A stretch of DNA of 64,000 nt from Haploplasma modicum ATCC 29102 (GTDB taxonomy: Bacteria; Bacillota_I; Bacilli_A; Acholeplasmatales; Acholeplasmataceae): NCBI RefSeq assembly GCF_000687835.1, contig NZ_JHYB01000002.1, forward strand, positions 476,050 through 540,049, written 5' to 3'. Below are positions 55,501-64,000 of this stretch, one piece after another. How positions within the stretch are numbered: the stretch's first letter is position 1; each line of letters opens with the position of its first letter. The translations under genes and the position numbers were made by a program. Under the pieces are notes generated by a model, which had not been told where the DNA came from, did not search any database, and worked only from the letters and a program-made list of their open reading frames with translations.

Positions 55501-58500
55501 ATATCCTTCAAGAGGCTGGCTAACTCCAATTGTTGCATAAACTAATAATTGACCACTTACATTTAAGTTTACGTTTTCCATAAATAATTTTACAAAATGG
55601 CTTGATCTATTTGTCTTTGGAGCACCTGTATCAGAATAAACTATGTTGTTTGTTTTTGACCAACTTTTATCTGTTGGATTGTAATATTTATCATTATTAG
55701 GAACAAGTAATGTTACTCCACTTTCAACTGTATGTTCGCTTGATCCGTAAACAAGTAATGATATTTCAGACTTAGCAAATGCTGTATTATTTCTAACAAT
55801 AATTGCTTGTCCTGTTGTTGCAGTTCTTAGAGCATCTTCAATTGTTAAATAAGCTGCATCTGCCGCTTTACCGATTGTCACAGACTTAAATTTATATATA
55901 ACTTTTGTTTCTTCGATATTTTCAAAGTTTGGATTTGTTGAAGTTGCTGATACTTTAATAATAAATGTTGATCCTCCATTTGTTAAATCGAATTTAGTAA
56001 ATGAACTGTTATCAAGTGTTTTATATGTATATGTAAATCCTTCTTTTTGATCTACTCCATTTAATAAAATATTAAATAATTCTAAAGTTGTGTGCTCTTT
56101 AGTTGAATTGTCATTGTAAATTGATTCAACGACTGGCATGTTGTTGATTGCTTCAACATCAAGTGTACCTGAAATTGATAATTTAGCTTTTTTAATTTCA
56201 TATGAAATATTTTCTCTAAATTCAAAATCATAGTTATTTTCATCATATGATTTCTCAGTTAATACTATATCATATGTTCCGACATTTAATCCTTCACCTT
56301 TTAATGATAATTTAATTTCTAATGTATCACCTAAGATTAATCCTGTTGGAATATAATTTATATCATCAACTAATAGTCCGTCATACTCTTTACTTTGATT
56401 ATTATCTGGGGTTATAGTAATCTTCGCTTTTTTAATTTCATATGAAATATTTTCTATAAATCTTAATTCATAGTTATTTTCATCATAATTTATTAAGCCT
56501 ATTTCAATTAAGTGACTACCAGCATTAGATTCTAATCCTTGTAAGTTTAATGTAAGTTCAAATAAATCGCCTGAAACTAAGCCTTCTTTTTTATATGTAA
56601 TATTAGTTGCTGTATTCTTGTTGTAAGTCATAAATTGGAAAGAATCTGGTGTAACAGTTAATATTTTTTTCTCAACTGTTACAAGGACTTTACTAAAGTT
56701 ATAGTTTTTAGCAAGAGCATTATCTGAAGTAAGTGTTACTTCTTTGTTTGAAACAGCATCTTTTTGAGTAACACCAAAATCAATATAGTCACTACCAACA
56801 AAGCCTTTAATATCTAAGTTGATGGTTTGATTTAATCCATTATATGTATATGAATCTTTTTGTTTGATCTCTAAGTCTTTTTTACCAATAGTATATTTAC
56901 CATGTTCATACTTAACATTGTAGTTACTATCTAAGTCACTTGAGATTGTAATATCGTATGTACCAACGTTATAGCCTTCCATATTATCAACTAAAACATA
57001 ATCATCATAAGTAATTCCTTCTTTGATAAATAAAAACTCATAAGGATCACCATATGTCTTAAACTGATCTACCGCTTTAAATGTTACATCTTGTCTATTA
57101 ATTGTTAGAGTTTGGGTATCATGAATTGCTGCTTCATATTTGTCATTACCTAAGAAGTTAATTATAATCTTATATGTTCCAGCATTAATTGGATTTGAAA
57201 TATAATCATTGCCTAATAAATAACTAATTTCAACATCTAAATCATTGATATTAATAAGCTCATCTGTAATTGGATCAGTTACTTTAATTTCCTCATTTGT
57301 TAATACATGTTCTTTATTTGAATAAGTATAAACTGGACTAGTAAATTCAAATAGTAAGGATATTTGTTCAATAGTTAATTCTCCATCAATATAATTAAAA
57401 TCATAATTGTTTGATTCAAATCCTAAAACCTTAATTGGATAATTACCCTTTAGACTACTTTGTGTTGCTGTAGTTTCTAGTTTAATGTTATCTTTATCTA
57501 AAACTTTTTCATCTTCATTATTTACAAAACCATCATAAGTTAAATAATAAACAATATTATCATTTGATTGACCAACATATCTTGTTGCTTCTTTAAATGA
57601 AATACTTAACTCTTTTTTAACAACAACTAACATGTTTTCGTTAAAATTAATGTCATAGTTGTCATTTGCTTTTAGCGTATTTTTTGTAATTAAATATGTA
57701 CCTGCTTGATTAAAATATTCTTTAAATCCTAAAGTACCTGTAATAACTTCTTTTGCTTTATCATCATATTTTAAGCCTGAGACAGTATAATCATTTTCAT
57801 TAACTGAACTACCATAAATAATATTTTGACTATTTGCAGTAATATTAAGTGTTGCTTTTGTAATTTCATATGTTGGACTTTCGTTTAATAAAATATAATT
57901 ACTTGTTACATCATTGCCTAAACTATCAACTATTTTTGTTGTAACAGCATAACTTCCAGTATTTTTATTGTTAGTGTTTTCTAAACTAACTTTATCATTA
58001 TACTTTAACTTACCCTCTGCAGATATCGTATAAGGAGTACCATATGTTACTGAACTTTGATAATCGTATGTTAAGGCAAGTTTAAATGGTTTAATGATAT
58101 ATTTACTATTTTGGACGATTAAATTGATATTTTCATTATTATATGATGATACACTAATTGAATAGCTACCAACATTAATATTATCACTTTTATCTAATTT
58201 AATATTTAACTCTTCATCAAATCTATCTTCCTCTAACTTATATGTTAAATCAAGTTTTTCAAATCCATATGTTTGAACCTTTTCTTCAATTAGTAAATTA
58301 ACATCTCGCTTTTTAATTTCAAATTTAACATCTTTGTTATCTAAAATAAGATTATAGTTTAATGTATCTAACTCACTTATTGAAAAATCATATAAGCCAA
58401 CATTTTCCCCATTAAATCTATTTAGACTACCTGTAACAACACTACTATCATCATTTGTTGCAAGTCCTTCTAATGTATATTTTAATTCCTCATCTAAATT

Positions 58501-59895
58501 ACCATATATTTTGGTTTGTCCACTAACTGGTTTTACAATAAGATCTTTTTTGTTAATAGTTAGTTTTTCTTTAATCACTGAATTATTGAAGTTATTTGTT
58601 ATTACTACATCGTATATTCCATTATTAACTGGACTTACTACTAAACCATCTAAATAATACTCAAATACTACTTCTAAACCTAAATCAACGTAGAAATCAT
58701 TTTTATCAATTACAAAGTTTCTAACATCACTATTATAAGTAACCACTTGATTACCTTTATAATTAAAGATGTTTTTAGCTTCACGTGTTTTAATTGGTTC
58801 ATCTAATATGTTATCTTCTAAAACTTTACCATTTCCACCCTTTTCTAAAAGAGCAAAACGGTATTCGTGATTTGGCTTAACATTATTAACACGGTAAATA
58901 CCTTCTTCAACATTAGCAGTAATATCTGAACTTATAACCTTATTATCTGAATCAAGCATTACTAAATCAAAAAATGGATCATAAAAAAATAAAATATAAT
59001 TATCTGATGTAAATAAGAAAGTAGGTTTTTTTACCTTAGCCACATACTTAACATCTAGTGTTGCTGTATTACTTTCTAGATAAAAAGCATCTTCATTATA
59101 TTTAACATGAACTACATAATCTTCTTTTATTCCAGATTCTTTTGTAAAAACATTACTTGTAGTAAAATCACTTGCTTTTGGTTCCACCCCTTTAGGTAAA
59201 AAAGCAAAAACAGCTCCCTCAATTTCTCTAACTGAAATTAAAGTATCTGTATGGTCAGTGATTATTAATTGTTTTTCATCAATCTTTCTTTCCCCTTTAG
59301 AAACATTTAGATTGATTGGTGAAGTAGATCTTACACCATTAACCCAGATATAAACAAATAAACTGCCTATTTCATCAGGTTTTACTAAATTATCTTTAAA
59401 CTCAATCATTCCACTACTTAGTGGTATTACAGAATTTGGTTTATTTTCATAACTTACGAATAGTAAAAAATCATCATAACTAAATTCCTCACCATACTCA
59501 TAGTCAAGTTTACCAAAACTTGATATTTCAACTTTAGATACTTTATGTCTTCTTGTTGAAACTTCAATCTGATTTGATTCAAAGTTTTTATACTTGAAAT
59601 TGATATTTTGTTTAATAGTATCATTGTCTAAATCAAAATGATCAAAGCTTGGATTTTTATTATAGTTATTTTTAACGACATAACCATCTTCCACTTCAAT
59701 TATTTTTGACTCCCCTTTGACATAATCTATTTTTATTTCAAATAAATCTAAATCAAGTTCTTCTCCTTCATTTAAAACTATTTCATTCTCCCCTTTAACA
59801 TTTACTGTAATCGATTTAATTTCTCTGCTATCACAAGAAACTAAAAATAGCACACTAACAAATGTAAGAACTAAAAAATATATTTTATTTCTCAT
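52531..59895 (-). CDS. Giant MBG-repeat lipoprotein (2454 residues)
   Basis: First gene of the surface operon. The signal peptide ends in a lipobox LVSC. Two or three beta-sandwich domains (about 22-450) are followed by about ten MBG repeats (about 450-1240), recognisable by KxYG near the start, N-x-GxY in the middle and INKxxxxI or IKKAKxxI at the joins. Then come a beta-helix-like stretch (about 1320-1840), an InlB/Listeria-Bacteroides repeat (about 1870-1945, FLGWYYDSGFNEPYN...LYAKW), and a Big_1-like domain (about 1948-2042, TVKDINGNGIPNLDIKLSGG). A C-terminal part follows that I do not recognise. The whole looks like a long adhesin or matrix protein on a lipid anchor. AAGGAGGT is a perfect ribosome site. 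Confidence 0.88.
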   Translation of the reverse strand: MRNKIYFLVLTFVSVLFLVSCDSREIKSITVNVKGENEIVLNEGEELDLDLFEIKIDYVKGESKIIEVEDGYVVKNNYNKNPSFDHFDLDNDTIKQNINFKYKNFESNQIEVSTRRHKVSKVEISSFGKLDYEYGEEFSYDDFLLFVSYENKPNSVIPLSSGMIEFKDNLVKPDEIGSLFVYIWVNGVRSTSPINLNVSKGERKIDEKQLIITDHTDTLISVREIEGAVFAFLPKGVEPKASDFTTSNVFTKESGIKEDYVVHVKYNEDAFYLESNTATLDVKYVAKVKKPTFLFTSDNYILFFYDPFFDLVMLDSDNKVISSDITANVEEGIYRVNNVKPNHEYRFALLEKGGNGKVLEDNILDEPIKTREAKNIFNYKGNQVVTYNSDVRNFVIDKNDFYVDLGLEVVFEYYLDGLVVSPVNNGIYDVVITNNFNNSVIKEKLTINKKDLIVKPVSGQTKIYGNLDEELKYTLEGLATNDDSSVVTGSLNRFNGENVGLYDFSISELDTLNYNLILDNKDVKFEIKKRDVNLLIEEKVQTYGFEKLDLTYKLEEDRFDEELNIKLDKSDNINVGSYSISVSSYNNENINLIVQNSKYIIKPFKLALTYDYQSSVTYGTPYTISAEGKLKYNDKVSLENTNNKNTGSYAVTTKIVDSLGNDVTSNYILLNESPTYEITKATLNITANSQNIIYGSSVNENDYTVSGLKYDDKAKEVITGTLGFKEYFNQAGTYLITKNTLKANDNYDINFNENMLVVVKKELSISFKEATRYVGQSNDNIVYYLTYDGFVNNEDEKVLDKDNIKLETTATQSSLKGNYPIKVLGFESNNYDFNYIDGELTIEQISLLFEFTSPVYTYSNKEHVLTNEEIKVTDPITDELININDLDVEISYLLGNDYISNPINAGTYKIIINFLGNDKYEAAIHDTQTLTINRQDVTFKAVDQFKTYGDPYEFLFIKEGITYDDYVLVDNMEGYNVGTYDITISSDLDSNYNVKYEHGKYTIGKKDLEIKQKDSYTYNGLNQTINLDIKGFVGSDYIDFGVTQKDAVSNKEVTLTSDNALAKNYNFSKVLVTVEKKILTVTPDSFQFMTYNKNTATNITYKKEGLVSGDLFELTLNLQGLESNAGSHLIEIGLINYDENNYELRFIENISYEIKKAKITITPDNNQSKEYDGLLVDDINYIPTGLILGDTLEIKLSLKGEGLNVGTYDIVLTEKSYDENNYDFEFRENISYEIKKAKLSISGTLDVEAINNMPVVESIYNDNSTKEHTTLELFNILLNGVDQKEGFTYTYKTLDNSSFTKFDLTNGGSTFIIKVSATSTNPNFENIEETKVIYKFKSVTIGKAADAAYLTIEDALRTATTGQAIIVRNNTAFAKSEISLLVYGSSEHTVESGVTLLVPNNDKYYNPTDKSWSKTNNIVYSDTGAPKTNRSSHFVKLFMENVNLNVSGQLLVYATIGVSQPLEGYVVDSEYALFEIGSSATLSIRDKGLLDVHGFIYGDGMIIARAGSTVKEQMLITNFPGGSFTSTHYGAVIPFDQYGLNHIESKLVINKDASYYGMAHLRFTLTNTVIDVKIVGNTEDYMFTLLDGTIIKEFNSQNADINFTLDNAELNINNIQVSYSGVAITTKDKYLPLPGNFKVHVTNNSIVNVNSVIKMLPGSLIEVDNTSKITVPSIGGIIVLNENEYSYNNGQSGYGLSTNDAFLEKPVLRNPNAKLGYTANDSATLIIDGDIFVYGLMAGKIRTNSSANITFYRDSKFEHSMIDLVNKQQKVVDHYLYTLNDEKMEVLGEYIICGEGSVWKTNMRFHKNDGSGIIDEIEQTYGNPFILPEWFDPETMYFTDELVDGTTQLVDIVLKNGFVDFYANPSPSYVNINFVSNDGIVKDNNGLEIDKFTILKGLIFDINKYSTVTKMNFIFLGWYYDSGFNEPYNNTNKISSDITLYAKWIAEPETFTIEVTHNNDNTTNTVTITVKDINGNGIPNLDIKLSGGTGKWSDGDIVSTNENGIVKTTFKADKPLSGTTTHILSAEIEFEGKIYSVSADQFTTTGSPFIYSENANGNLHFEHEPISFSMLKAVEGTTYGTLRLLQDQNGVYYIQIIEEGDSITALNKANLYVIDYVANQGVIDAMFDVYGNPHTIKERISPISFMDQNGISYLEKVLSNDNIMANVSYTEELLSYFIATFEKPSNANSAKLMLTPREVGNTLGVLLPILNSIGAKDNLWWLDQALMNNTQAQYAIQNIFDSILKLKIEVWDGTKWISQGSVDPKTYINEEMLIILDLEGINTENLMVRFLFPTEIDYYIDSVYIDYSENVDMIVHKLELDSALLNGTIDVKNELLNNQDYIYLGYKDSVRLGFIMPELNEGYERAFGVSMKGYIYASGANVEDELLDQTIDKSFEEIKDIILNSGRSELIDYVDAVEELYNTLLFVGSLEYEEVLYYMFTLLSEIQSNFKEGS
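56186..56490 (-). repeat. Recent tandem duplication within the MBG array
   Basis: DNA at 56186-56250 and 56426-56490 is nearly identical (a 30-base exact match at the start of each, and a further 20-base match) at a spacing of exactly 240 bases. It encodes two successive 80-residue MBG repeats that both read ENISYEIKKAK. This is the most recent visible duplication of the array. Confidence 0.8.
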
Positions 59896-59931
59896 TTAGA
59901 ACCTCCTTATTAAAAACATATTTATGAATTG

Positions 59932-59949
59932 TATAGTATTTATACTATA
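59932..59949. promoter_or_regulatory. Palindrome downstream of the surface operon -10
   Basis: TATAGTAT (59932-59939) and ATACTATA (59942-59949) are perfect 8-base arms around two bases. It lies seven bases beyond the -10 on the minus strand, over the start site, and about 40 bases before the ATG. It may be an operator; AT-rich chance symmetry is the alternative. Confidence 0.45.
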
Positions 59950-59955
59950 TATTTA

Positions 59956-59983
59956 ATTATACTATTATTTATTATATTTACAA
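59956..59983 (-). promoter_or_regulatory. Promoter of the surface-protein/ABC operon
   Basis: On the minus strand the -35 is TTGTAA (59983-59978), the spacing is 16 bases, and the -10 is TATAAT (59961-59956). Confidence 0.65.
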
Positions 59984-60048
59984 GAATATAATATTATTTG
60001 AACTCCAAAGAGAGGTAAATTGATAAAATTATCTCATTTTAAATGAAA

Positions 60049-60070
60049 AACAACGAATTTCTTCGTTGTT
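60049..60070 (-). terminator. Intrinsic terminator of the giant repeat gene
   Basis: AACAACGAA (60049-60057) and TTCGTTGTT (60062-60070) form a nine-base-pair stem with a four-base loop, followed on the minus strand by TTTCATTT. It is 16 bases beyond the stop codon. Confidence 0.75.
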
Positions 60071-60085
60071 AGTCATTTTTATTAA

Positions 60086-63000
60086 TTAACCAATTAATTG
60101 TAGTATGTAATGATTTATTGTTGCAACTAGAATTTCTGATTGATATTCATTAGCAATAACTAAATAATCACCTAGCTCAACTAAACTACTATCTTCAAAT
60201 TTATTAGCAACACTTTCGATTGTTCCTTCAGATTCTGGATTCATTACTTGATCAATTTTAACTAGTGTATTAAAGAATCTATCTAACTCAATCTTAGTTA
60301 AATTATCAAATTCATCATATGAATCTAATGATTTATCTTTATCTGGCATTACTAATTTATCACTTGCTTTAATAGCATTTGATGTTTTAATTCGAATAAT
60401 TTCTGAATCTTTACTATTTACTTCTTTAATTAAACTAATGGTTGATGCTGCAAAGTTTGTATTTGCAATTTCTGTTACTGTAACATTTATGCCAAAGACC
60501 ATTAATGCTTCAATTAAACTATCAATTTCAGTACTTTTAATTACTGTTACTAAGTCTAAATCAACAAATTTAACGTGCTCTGGAATATCACTACTCATAA
60601 CTTCAATTATTGCATTTGAAACCATTCTTTCAATAATTAATGATTTATTACTTCTTAATTTAATTAAATCTACTACTGTAATTAAATTTGCATTTAAGCC
60701 GTTAAAGTCACTTACTTCAACATCATCACTTGGTCTATATTCTCTTAGTGAGGCGATTAATCTAGATACTTCTGTTTTTTCTATTTCTTTTGAAGAGATA
60801 CCATAATCACTAATTAAATATTTAGGAATACTTGTTTCTAATGCCTTAATTAATTCTGTTGAAACTAGTCTATTTACAAGTTTTGAATCTTCATCTAACA
60901 TTAATTCAATTTGTTTAAGTGTTAAAGTTTCTGGTTCAATTTTGTTAATATCTAAGTCTGATGATAATAAAGCATCAATAAACTTACGAACTTCATTTCT
61001 CTCAATTATGTCATATGAGTCAGTTAAGTTATATGTAATATCTTTATTTAGATTATTCTTAATTTGATTACTAATAATTTCATCAATAATATAAGATTCT
61101 TCTAAGTGTAATAACATTATCTTAGCTGTTGTAACATTATCAATTTTTAAACCTTCACTTAAATTTTTGATCTCTAATAAGACTAATGATGCATTTAGTT
61201 TTTCTAACTCTGCAAATTTAATATCAATTCCATTTGATTCATATGCTAAAGGATGTAATTTTCCTTCTTTTACAAGTGCACTTTCAACTGAATCTGAGAT
61301 TATTCTTGTCATTAATAATGAATCATCAATATTTAGTAGTTGTGAGAATTGTAATGTTGTTATGTTATTACCAAAACTAATTTGACTAAGCGGTGTATTA
61401 CCAGAGGCCATTATATGTAATGCTTCGATTATTCCTTCTAATTCATTTAATCTTAAAACTTTAATTTTACTACTAAAATCAACATAACTATCCTCTGGAA
61501 TAATAATATTATTGAAGACCTTTTCTAATTCTACTGTAATCATTCTATTTAAAATACTTGAATTTAAGTTAACTAATTCTTCTAATTTATCAACAGTTAT
61601 TGTATCAGCATTAACATCATTTGGATCATTAATATCTAAAATATCAAGTGCTTTAATTAAACCTTTAACTTCTGACTTTTTGATTAGTTTTGATTCATTA
61701 GTTTCATCTACAAATGATTCTTCTGGAATTTCATTAATTTGTGCAATTAATGTTAAGCTAATTACTTGATAGAAATAATTTGATTCAAGAACTAAATCTA
61801 GTTGTTCATCAGTTAATGATTTTAATACTTCATTATCAATCTTCACATCATTTAAGTCTTTTACACCTAAAATATTTAATGCGTTAAATAATTTAACTAC
61901 TTCCTCTTGTGTCATATTACCATATGGATCTTTTTCTGTTAATCTTAAATCTAAGTCTGAATCATTGAATTTACCACTAGAAGCGATTTGATTTTTAACT
62001 GTATTTGACATTAATAATCTTGATACTAATACTCTAATATAATTTGAATCTAAGAAGTCATTCATTTCTCCCTTATCAACTAAACTTATAATAGTTTCAA
62101 ATTTAATGGTTGATGCATCACTAAATTCTTTAATTCCTAATAATTTAATTGATACAAGCATACTTCTTATTTCATCTTTACTAAACATACCATTTTCATC
62201 AAATTGATTTGCTTCAGGTTTTGTATTAACTCCACTAATATCTTTGTCAAACATATCTGCTACAATATCTCTTACTGTAAATCCTAATTCTTCTGATTTA
62301 ATTATTCGGTCAATATATGTATGAATTATTGTTGATTCTAATAATTGATCTAATTTATCATATTCTTTATCTTCAATTAGATTTGTAAATGTTTCAACAT
62401 TCAATCCTTTAATATATAGATCTTCAAGTTCAAGTAAAACAAGAGTATTTAACAAGTGTTTAATTTCCTCTTTTTTAATTAAGTTTTCACTTACAACACT
62501 ATTTGGTAGTGCAAGAAGTTCTTTTGTAAAGTTAAACTTACCTTGTCTTCCATTAATTAAACTTACACCTTTTTCAAGAGTCTTATCATTTAAAGCAATA
62601 TTTGAAATAATACTTTGTAGTACATATGAATCATATGCACGATCAAAGTCATCGAGACCTGCTTCTAGGTTTCTTCCAATTAAGCTAGTAAATGTTCTAA
62701 CGTTTGGTGTTTTTGTAATATTTAAAATGTCTAATCCATTTAATACTCTGACAATTTCATCACGAGAAATTCTACCATTTTCAAAAGCATTATTATGATA
62801 TTTGAAGATGTTATCTTCTTTTTGATAATTTGTCTTTAAGAACTTATTAATGATATTTAAGTATAACTTTTGATTTTCATCTTTATTATCAACATTGATA
62901 CCTCGATCAATCATTCCCGTTACAATTTTTGACTCTAAGAATAAATCTACAACTAAATTACCATTATTCACGCTTAATAATTCATCGATAACATTGTTTG

Positions 63001-64000
63001 CTAATGTAAATATATTACCACCTAATGTATCTGTATTAAATAAATAAAATGCATTAAAGATTGTTGTTAATTCTGGCTTAGTAATATAACCCTTATGTTT
63101 ACCTTCTAATTCAAGAGCACCATATTCCCCAAATAATAGACTTTCCTTATTAAAGGTATGATCGATATTTAATCTTGACTTAACTTGATTTGAAAGAACA
63201 CTTGCTACTTTTTCTAATACTTTATCTGATTGTGGAACTTTACCTACTACATAATAGATAAACTCTGAATCAATTAAGAGATCAAAATAGTCAGGAGTTA
63301 CTATACTCTTAACATCTGTTATTGTTTTAATTGATGATAACTCTTTAAAATCGTCAACATTTAATTCGAAGAAGATGTTTACTAATTTATTTAATTCTAG
63401 TTTACTTACCTTATTATCAACTAAGACATTATCAGGGAAAACCAAGTCTTTTTCGTCAAGTTTAACATTGATTTTTGCCTTAGCTAACTGTTTGTTTACT
63501 AAATCAGCAACTAATGTTCTAAGCGCTAAAGACTGCGAAATATTGTCTAATATTCCATGTAGTGATTTTATATCAAATAGTCTTTCAAAATCATTTCTAT
63601 TTATAATTGCTTCTACATCATTTGGATTATTTACTTTAATTGATTTAAAGTTTGTAATATTTAAGTTAGTAATTATATTAAACATATTAGAAATATCACT
63701 CTTACTTATCATCATATTTTCATCTAATGATGAACTATCTAATAAGAAGTCTTGACCACTGAATCTAGCGGAAGTATTTTTAATTAATCCGATGTTATTT
63801 AACTTATTAGCAACAGCATTTCTTGATTTACCACTTTGTGCTAATTTATCAACGGAGTAATGGAAGATTTCTGCTTCTAGTAATGTATGAACTACTTGTT
63901 CTGGAACCATTCTTCTTACATCTTCCATTCCTACTAATTTAATTTCTTTGAAGTTTTCAATCTCAATCATATAGATTGCTTCTAACATTGTTGTTAGATC
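60086..64000 (-). CDS. Giant helical-repeat protein, N-terminus beyond window
   Basis: The frame is open to the last base, so the true start lies outside the window and the 1300-plus residues seen are a C-terminal part. The visible sequence divides into 15 units of 71-108 residues. Fourteen begin with the pattern [IVLMF]-[ST/K]-K-x-E-[ILV]-x3-[LIF] followed by a second helix with NALxILxI. Starts fall at residues 94, 194, 302, 407, 504, 602, 692, 769, 845, 924, 995, 1069, 1150 and 1230, counted from the first Met in the window (63988). A later motif in each unit is LL-[DE]-S-x-[IY]-[IV]. It is predicted mostly alpha-helical, with no Cys, Trp-poor and no membrane helix. I do not recognise a family. 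Confidence 0.8.
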   Translation of the reverse strand, partial: DLTTMLEAIYMIEIENFKEIKLVGMEDVRRMVPEQVVHTLLEAEIFHYSVDKLAQSGKSRNAVANKLNNIGLIKNTSARFSGQDFLLDSSSLDENMMISKSDISNMFNIITNLNITNFKSIKVNNPNDVEAIINRNDFERLFDIKSLHGILDNISQSLALRTLVADLVNKQLAKAKINVKLDEKDLVFPDNVLVDNKVSKLELNKLVNIFFELNVDDFKELSSIKTITDVKSIVTPDYFDLLIDSEFIYYVVGKVPQSDKVLEKVASVLSNQVKSRLNIDHTFNKESLLFGEYGALELEGKHKGYITKPELTTIFNAFYLFNTDTLGGNIFTLANNVIDELLSVNNGNLVVDLFLESKIVTGMIDRGINVDNKDENQKLYLNIINKFLKTNYQKEDNIFKYHNNAFENGRISRDEIVRVLNGLDILNITKTPNVRTFTSLIGRNLEAGLDDFDRAYDSYVLQSIISNIALNDKTLEKGVSLINGRQGKFNFTKELLALPNSVVSENLIKKEEIKHLLNTLVLLELEDLYIKGLNVETFTNLIEDKEYDKLDQLLESTIIHTYIDRIIKSEELGFTVRDIVADMFDKDISGVNTKPEANQFDENGMFSKDEIRSMLVSIKLLGIKEFSDASTIKFETIISLVDKGEMNDFLDSNYIRVLVSRLLMSNTVKNQIASSGKFNDSDLDLRLTEKDPYGNMTQEEVVKLFNALNILGVKDLNDVKIDNEVLKSLTDEQLDLVLESNYFYQVISLTLIAQINEIPEESFVDETNESKLIKKSEVKGLIKALDILDINDPNDVNADTITVDKLEELVNLNSSILNRMITVELEKVFNNIIIPEDSYVDFSSKIKVLRLNELEGIIEALHIMASGNTPLSQISFGNNITTLQFSQLLNIDDSLLMTRIISDSVESALVKEGKLHPLAYESNGIDIKFAELEKLNASLVLLEIKNLSEGLKIDNVTTAKIMLLHLEESYIIDEIISNQIKNNLNKDITYNLTDSYDIIERNEVRKFIDALLSSDLDINKIEPETLTLKQIELMLDEDSKLVNRLVSTELIKALETSIPKYLISDYGISSKEIEKTEVSRLIASLREYRPSDDVEVSDFNGLNANLITVVDLIKLRSNKSLIIERMVSNAIIEVMSSDIPEHVKFVDLDLVTVIKSTEIDSLIEALMVFGINVTVTEIANTNFAASTISLIKEVNSKDSEIIRIKTSNAIKASDKLVMPDKDKSLDSYDEFDNLTKIELDRFFNTLVKIDQVMNPESEGTIESVANKFEDSSLVELGDYLVIANEYQSEILVATINHYILQLIG

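Noticed and set aside
53000..59895. CRISPR or DNA-level tandem repeat array
   Set aside because: Apart from the one 240-base duplication, the repetition is at protein level (MBG modules) and has diverged at DNA level. There are no short direct repeats with unique spacers.
60086..64000. EF-hand or dockerin repeats in the giant helical protein
   Set aside because: Some unit starts (DENGMFSKDEI, GYITKPEL, LTKIEL) look like the second half of a calcium loop, but no unit has the full D-x-D-x-D-G spacing. Most units lack any acidic loop.

Overview
The window is 64 kb of very AT-rich DNA (by eye below 30% G+C). TGG is used for Trp, and TGA is a real stop at many gene ends (the permease at 11241-12188, the DUF1295 protein at 17396, argS, the carbonic anhydrase, the VanZ-like gene, rmlC). 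That excludes the Mycoplasma/Spiroplasma code and fits a low-GC Bacillota or wall-less relative of the Acholeplasma/Izemoplasma type. The taxonomic call is inference. Genes are dense, often overlap by ATGA or TGATG, and carry clear Shine-Dalgarno sites. No rRNA, tRNA, CRISPR array, transposase or phage gene was found.

Layout. 1-9.9 kb: housekeeping genes. The minus-strand run is pncB-trmL-hlyIII-ackA (ackA cut by the window edge), then divergent yaaA-cls, then argS with a PTS IIC-like and a membrane protein, behind a thioredoxin-like membrane protein. 9.9-12.9 kb: a three-gene TrpXYZ-type ABC importer. It is preceded by a leader peptide with six consecutive Tyr codons and a complete set of mutually exclusive hairpins, that is, a tyrosine-responsive ribosome-mediated attenuator. 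13-25 kb: glycogen/starch synthase-like GT5, a TcyP-like symporter, a class II photolyase interrupted at an A AAA AAA slippery site, DUF1295, a DAK2-DegV fusion, DUF2177, GNAT, QueG-like, VanZ, carbonic anhydrase, alpha/beta hydrolase, a FlaR-like P-loop protein, uppP and a membrane protein with a DUF5919-like domain.

26.2-39.7 kb: a minus-strand polysaccharide cluster. It holds a winged-helix/Rossmann regulator with a palindrome at its own start site, two GT4s and one GT2, an EpsN/PglE-type aminotransferase, a PglC/EpsL-type phosphoglycosyl transferase, an ATP-grasp protein and a HAD phosphatase, a Wzy-like polymerase, rmlA-C-B-D for dTDP-L-rhamnose, and a Wzx flippase. 39.8-43 kb: an HD-GNAT fusion, a decayed FMN-reductase gene and a membrane PAS-GGDEF cyclase.

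43-64 kb: a surface/export region. An FtsX-ATPase-FtsX ABC cassette converges on a five-gene operon encoding a 2454-residue lipoprotein (MBG repeats, beta-helix-like region, InlB repeat, Big_1-like domain), an ABC-2 ATPase and permease, and two further surface proteins with beta-helix-like regions. The window ends inside a very large gene whose visible 1300 residues are 15 units of a 71-108-residue helical repeat that I do not recognise. The two strongest candidates for something undescribed are the Tyr-codon attenuator and the giant surface-protein/exporter operon with its giant repeat neighbour.
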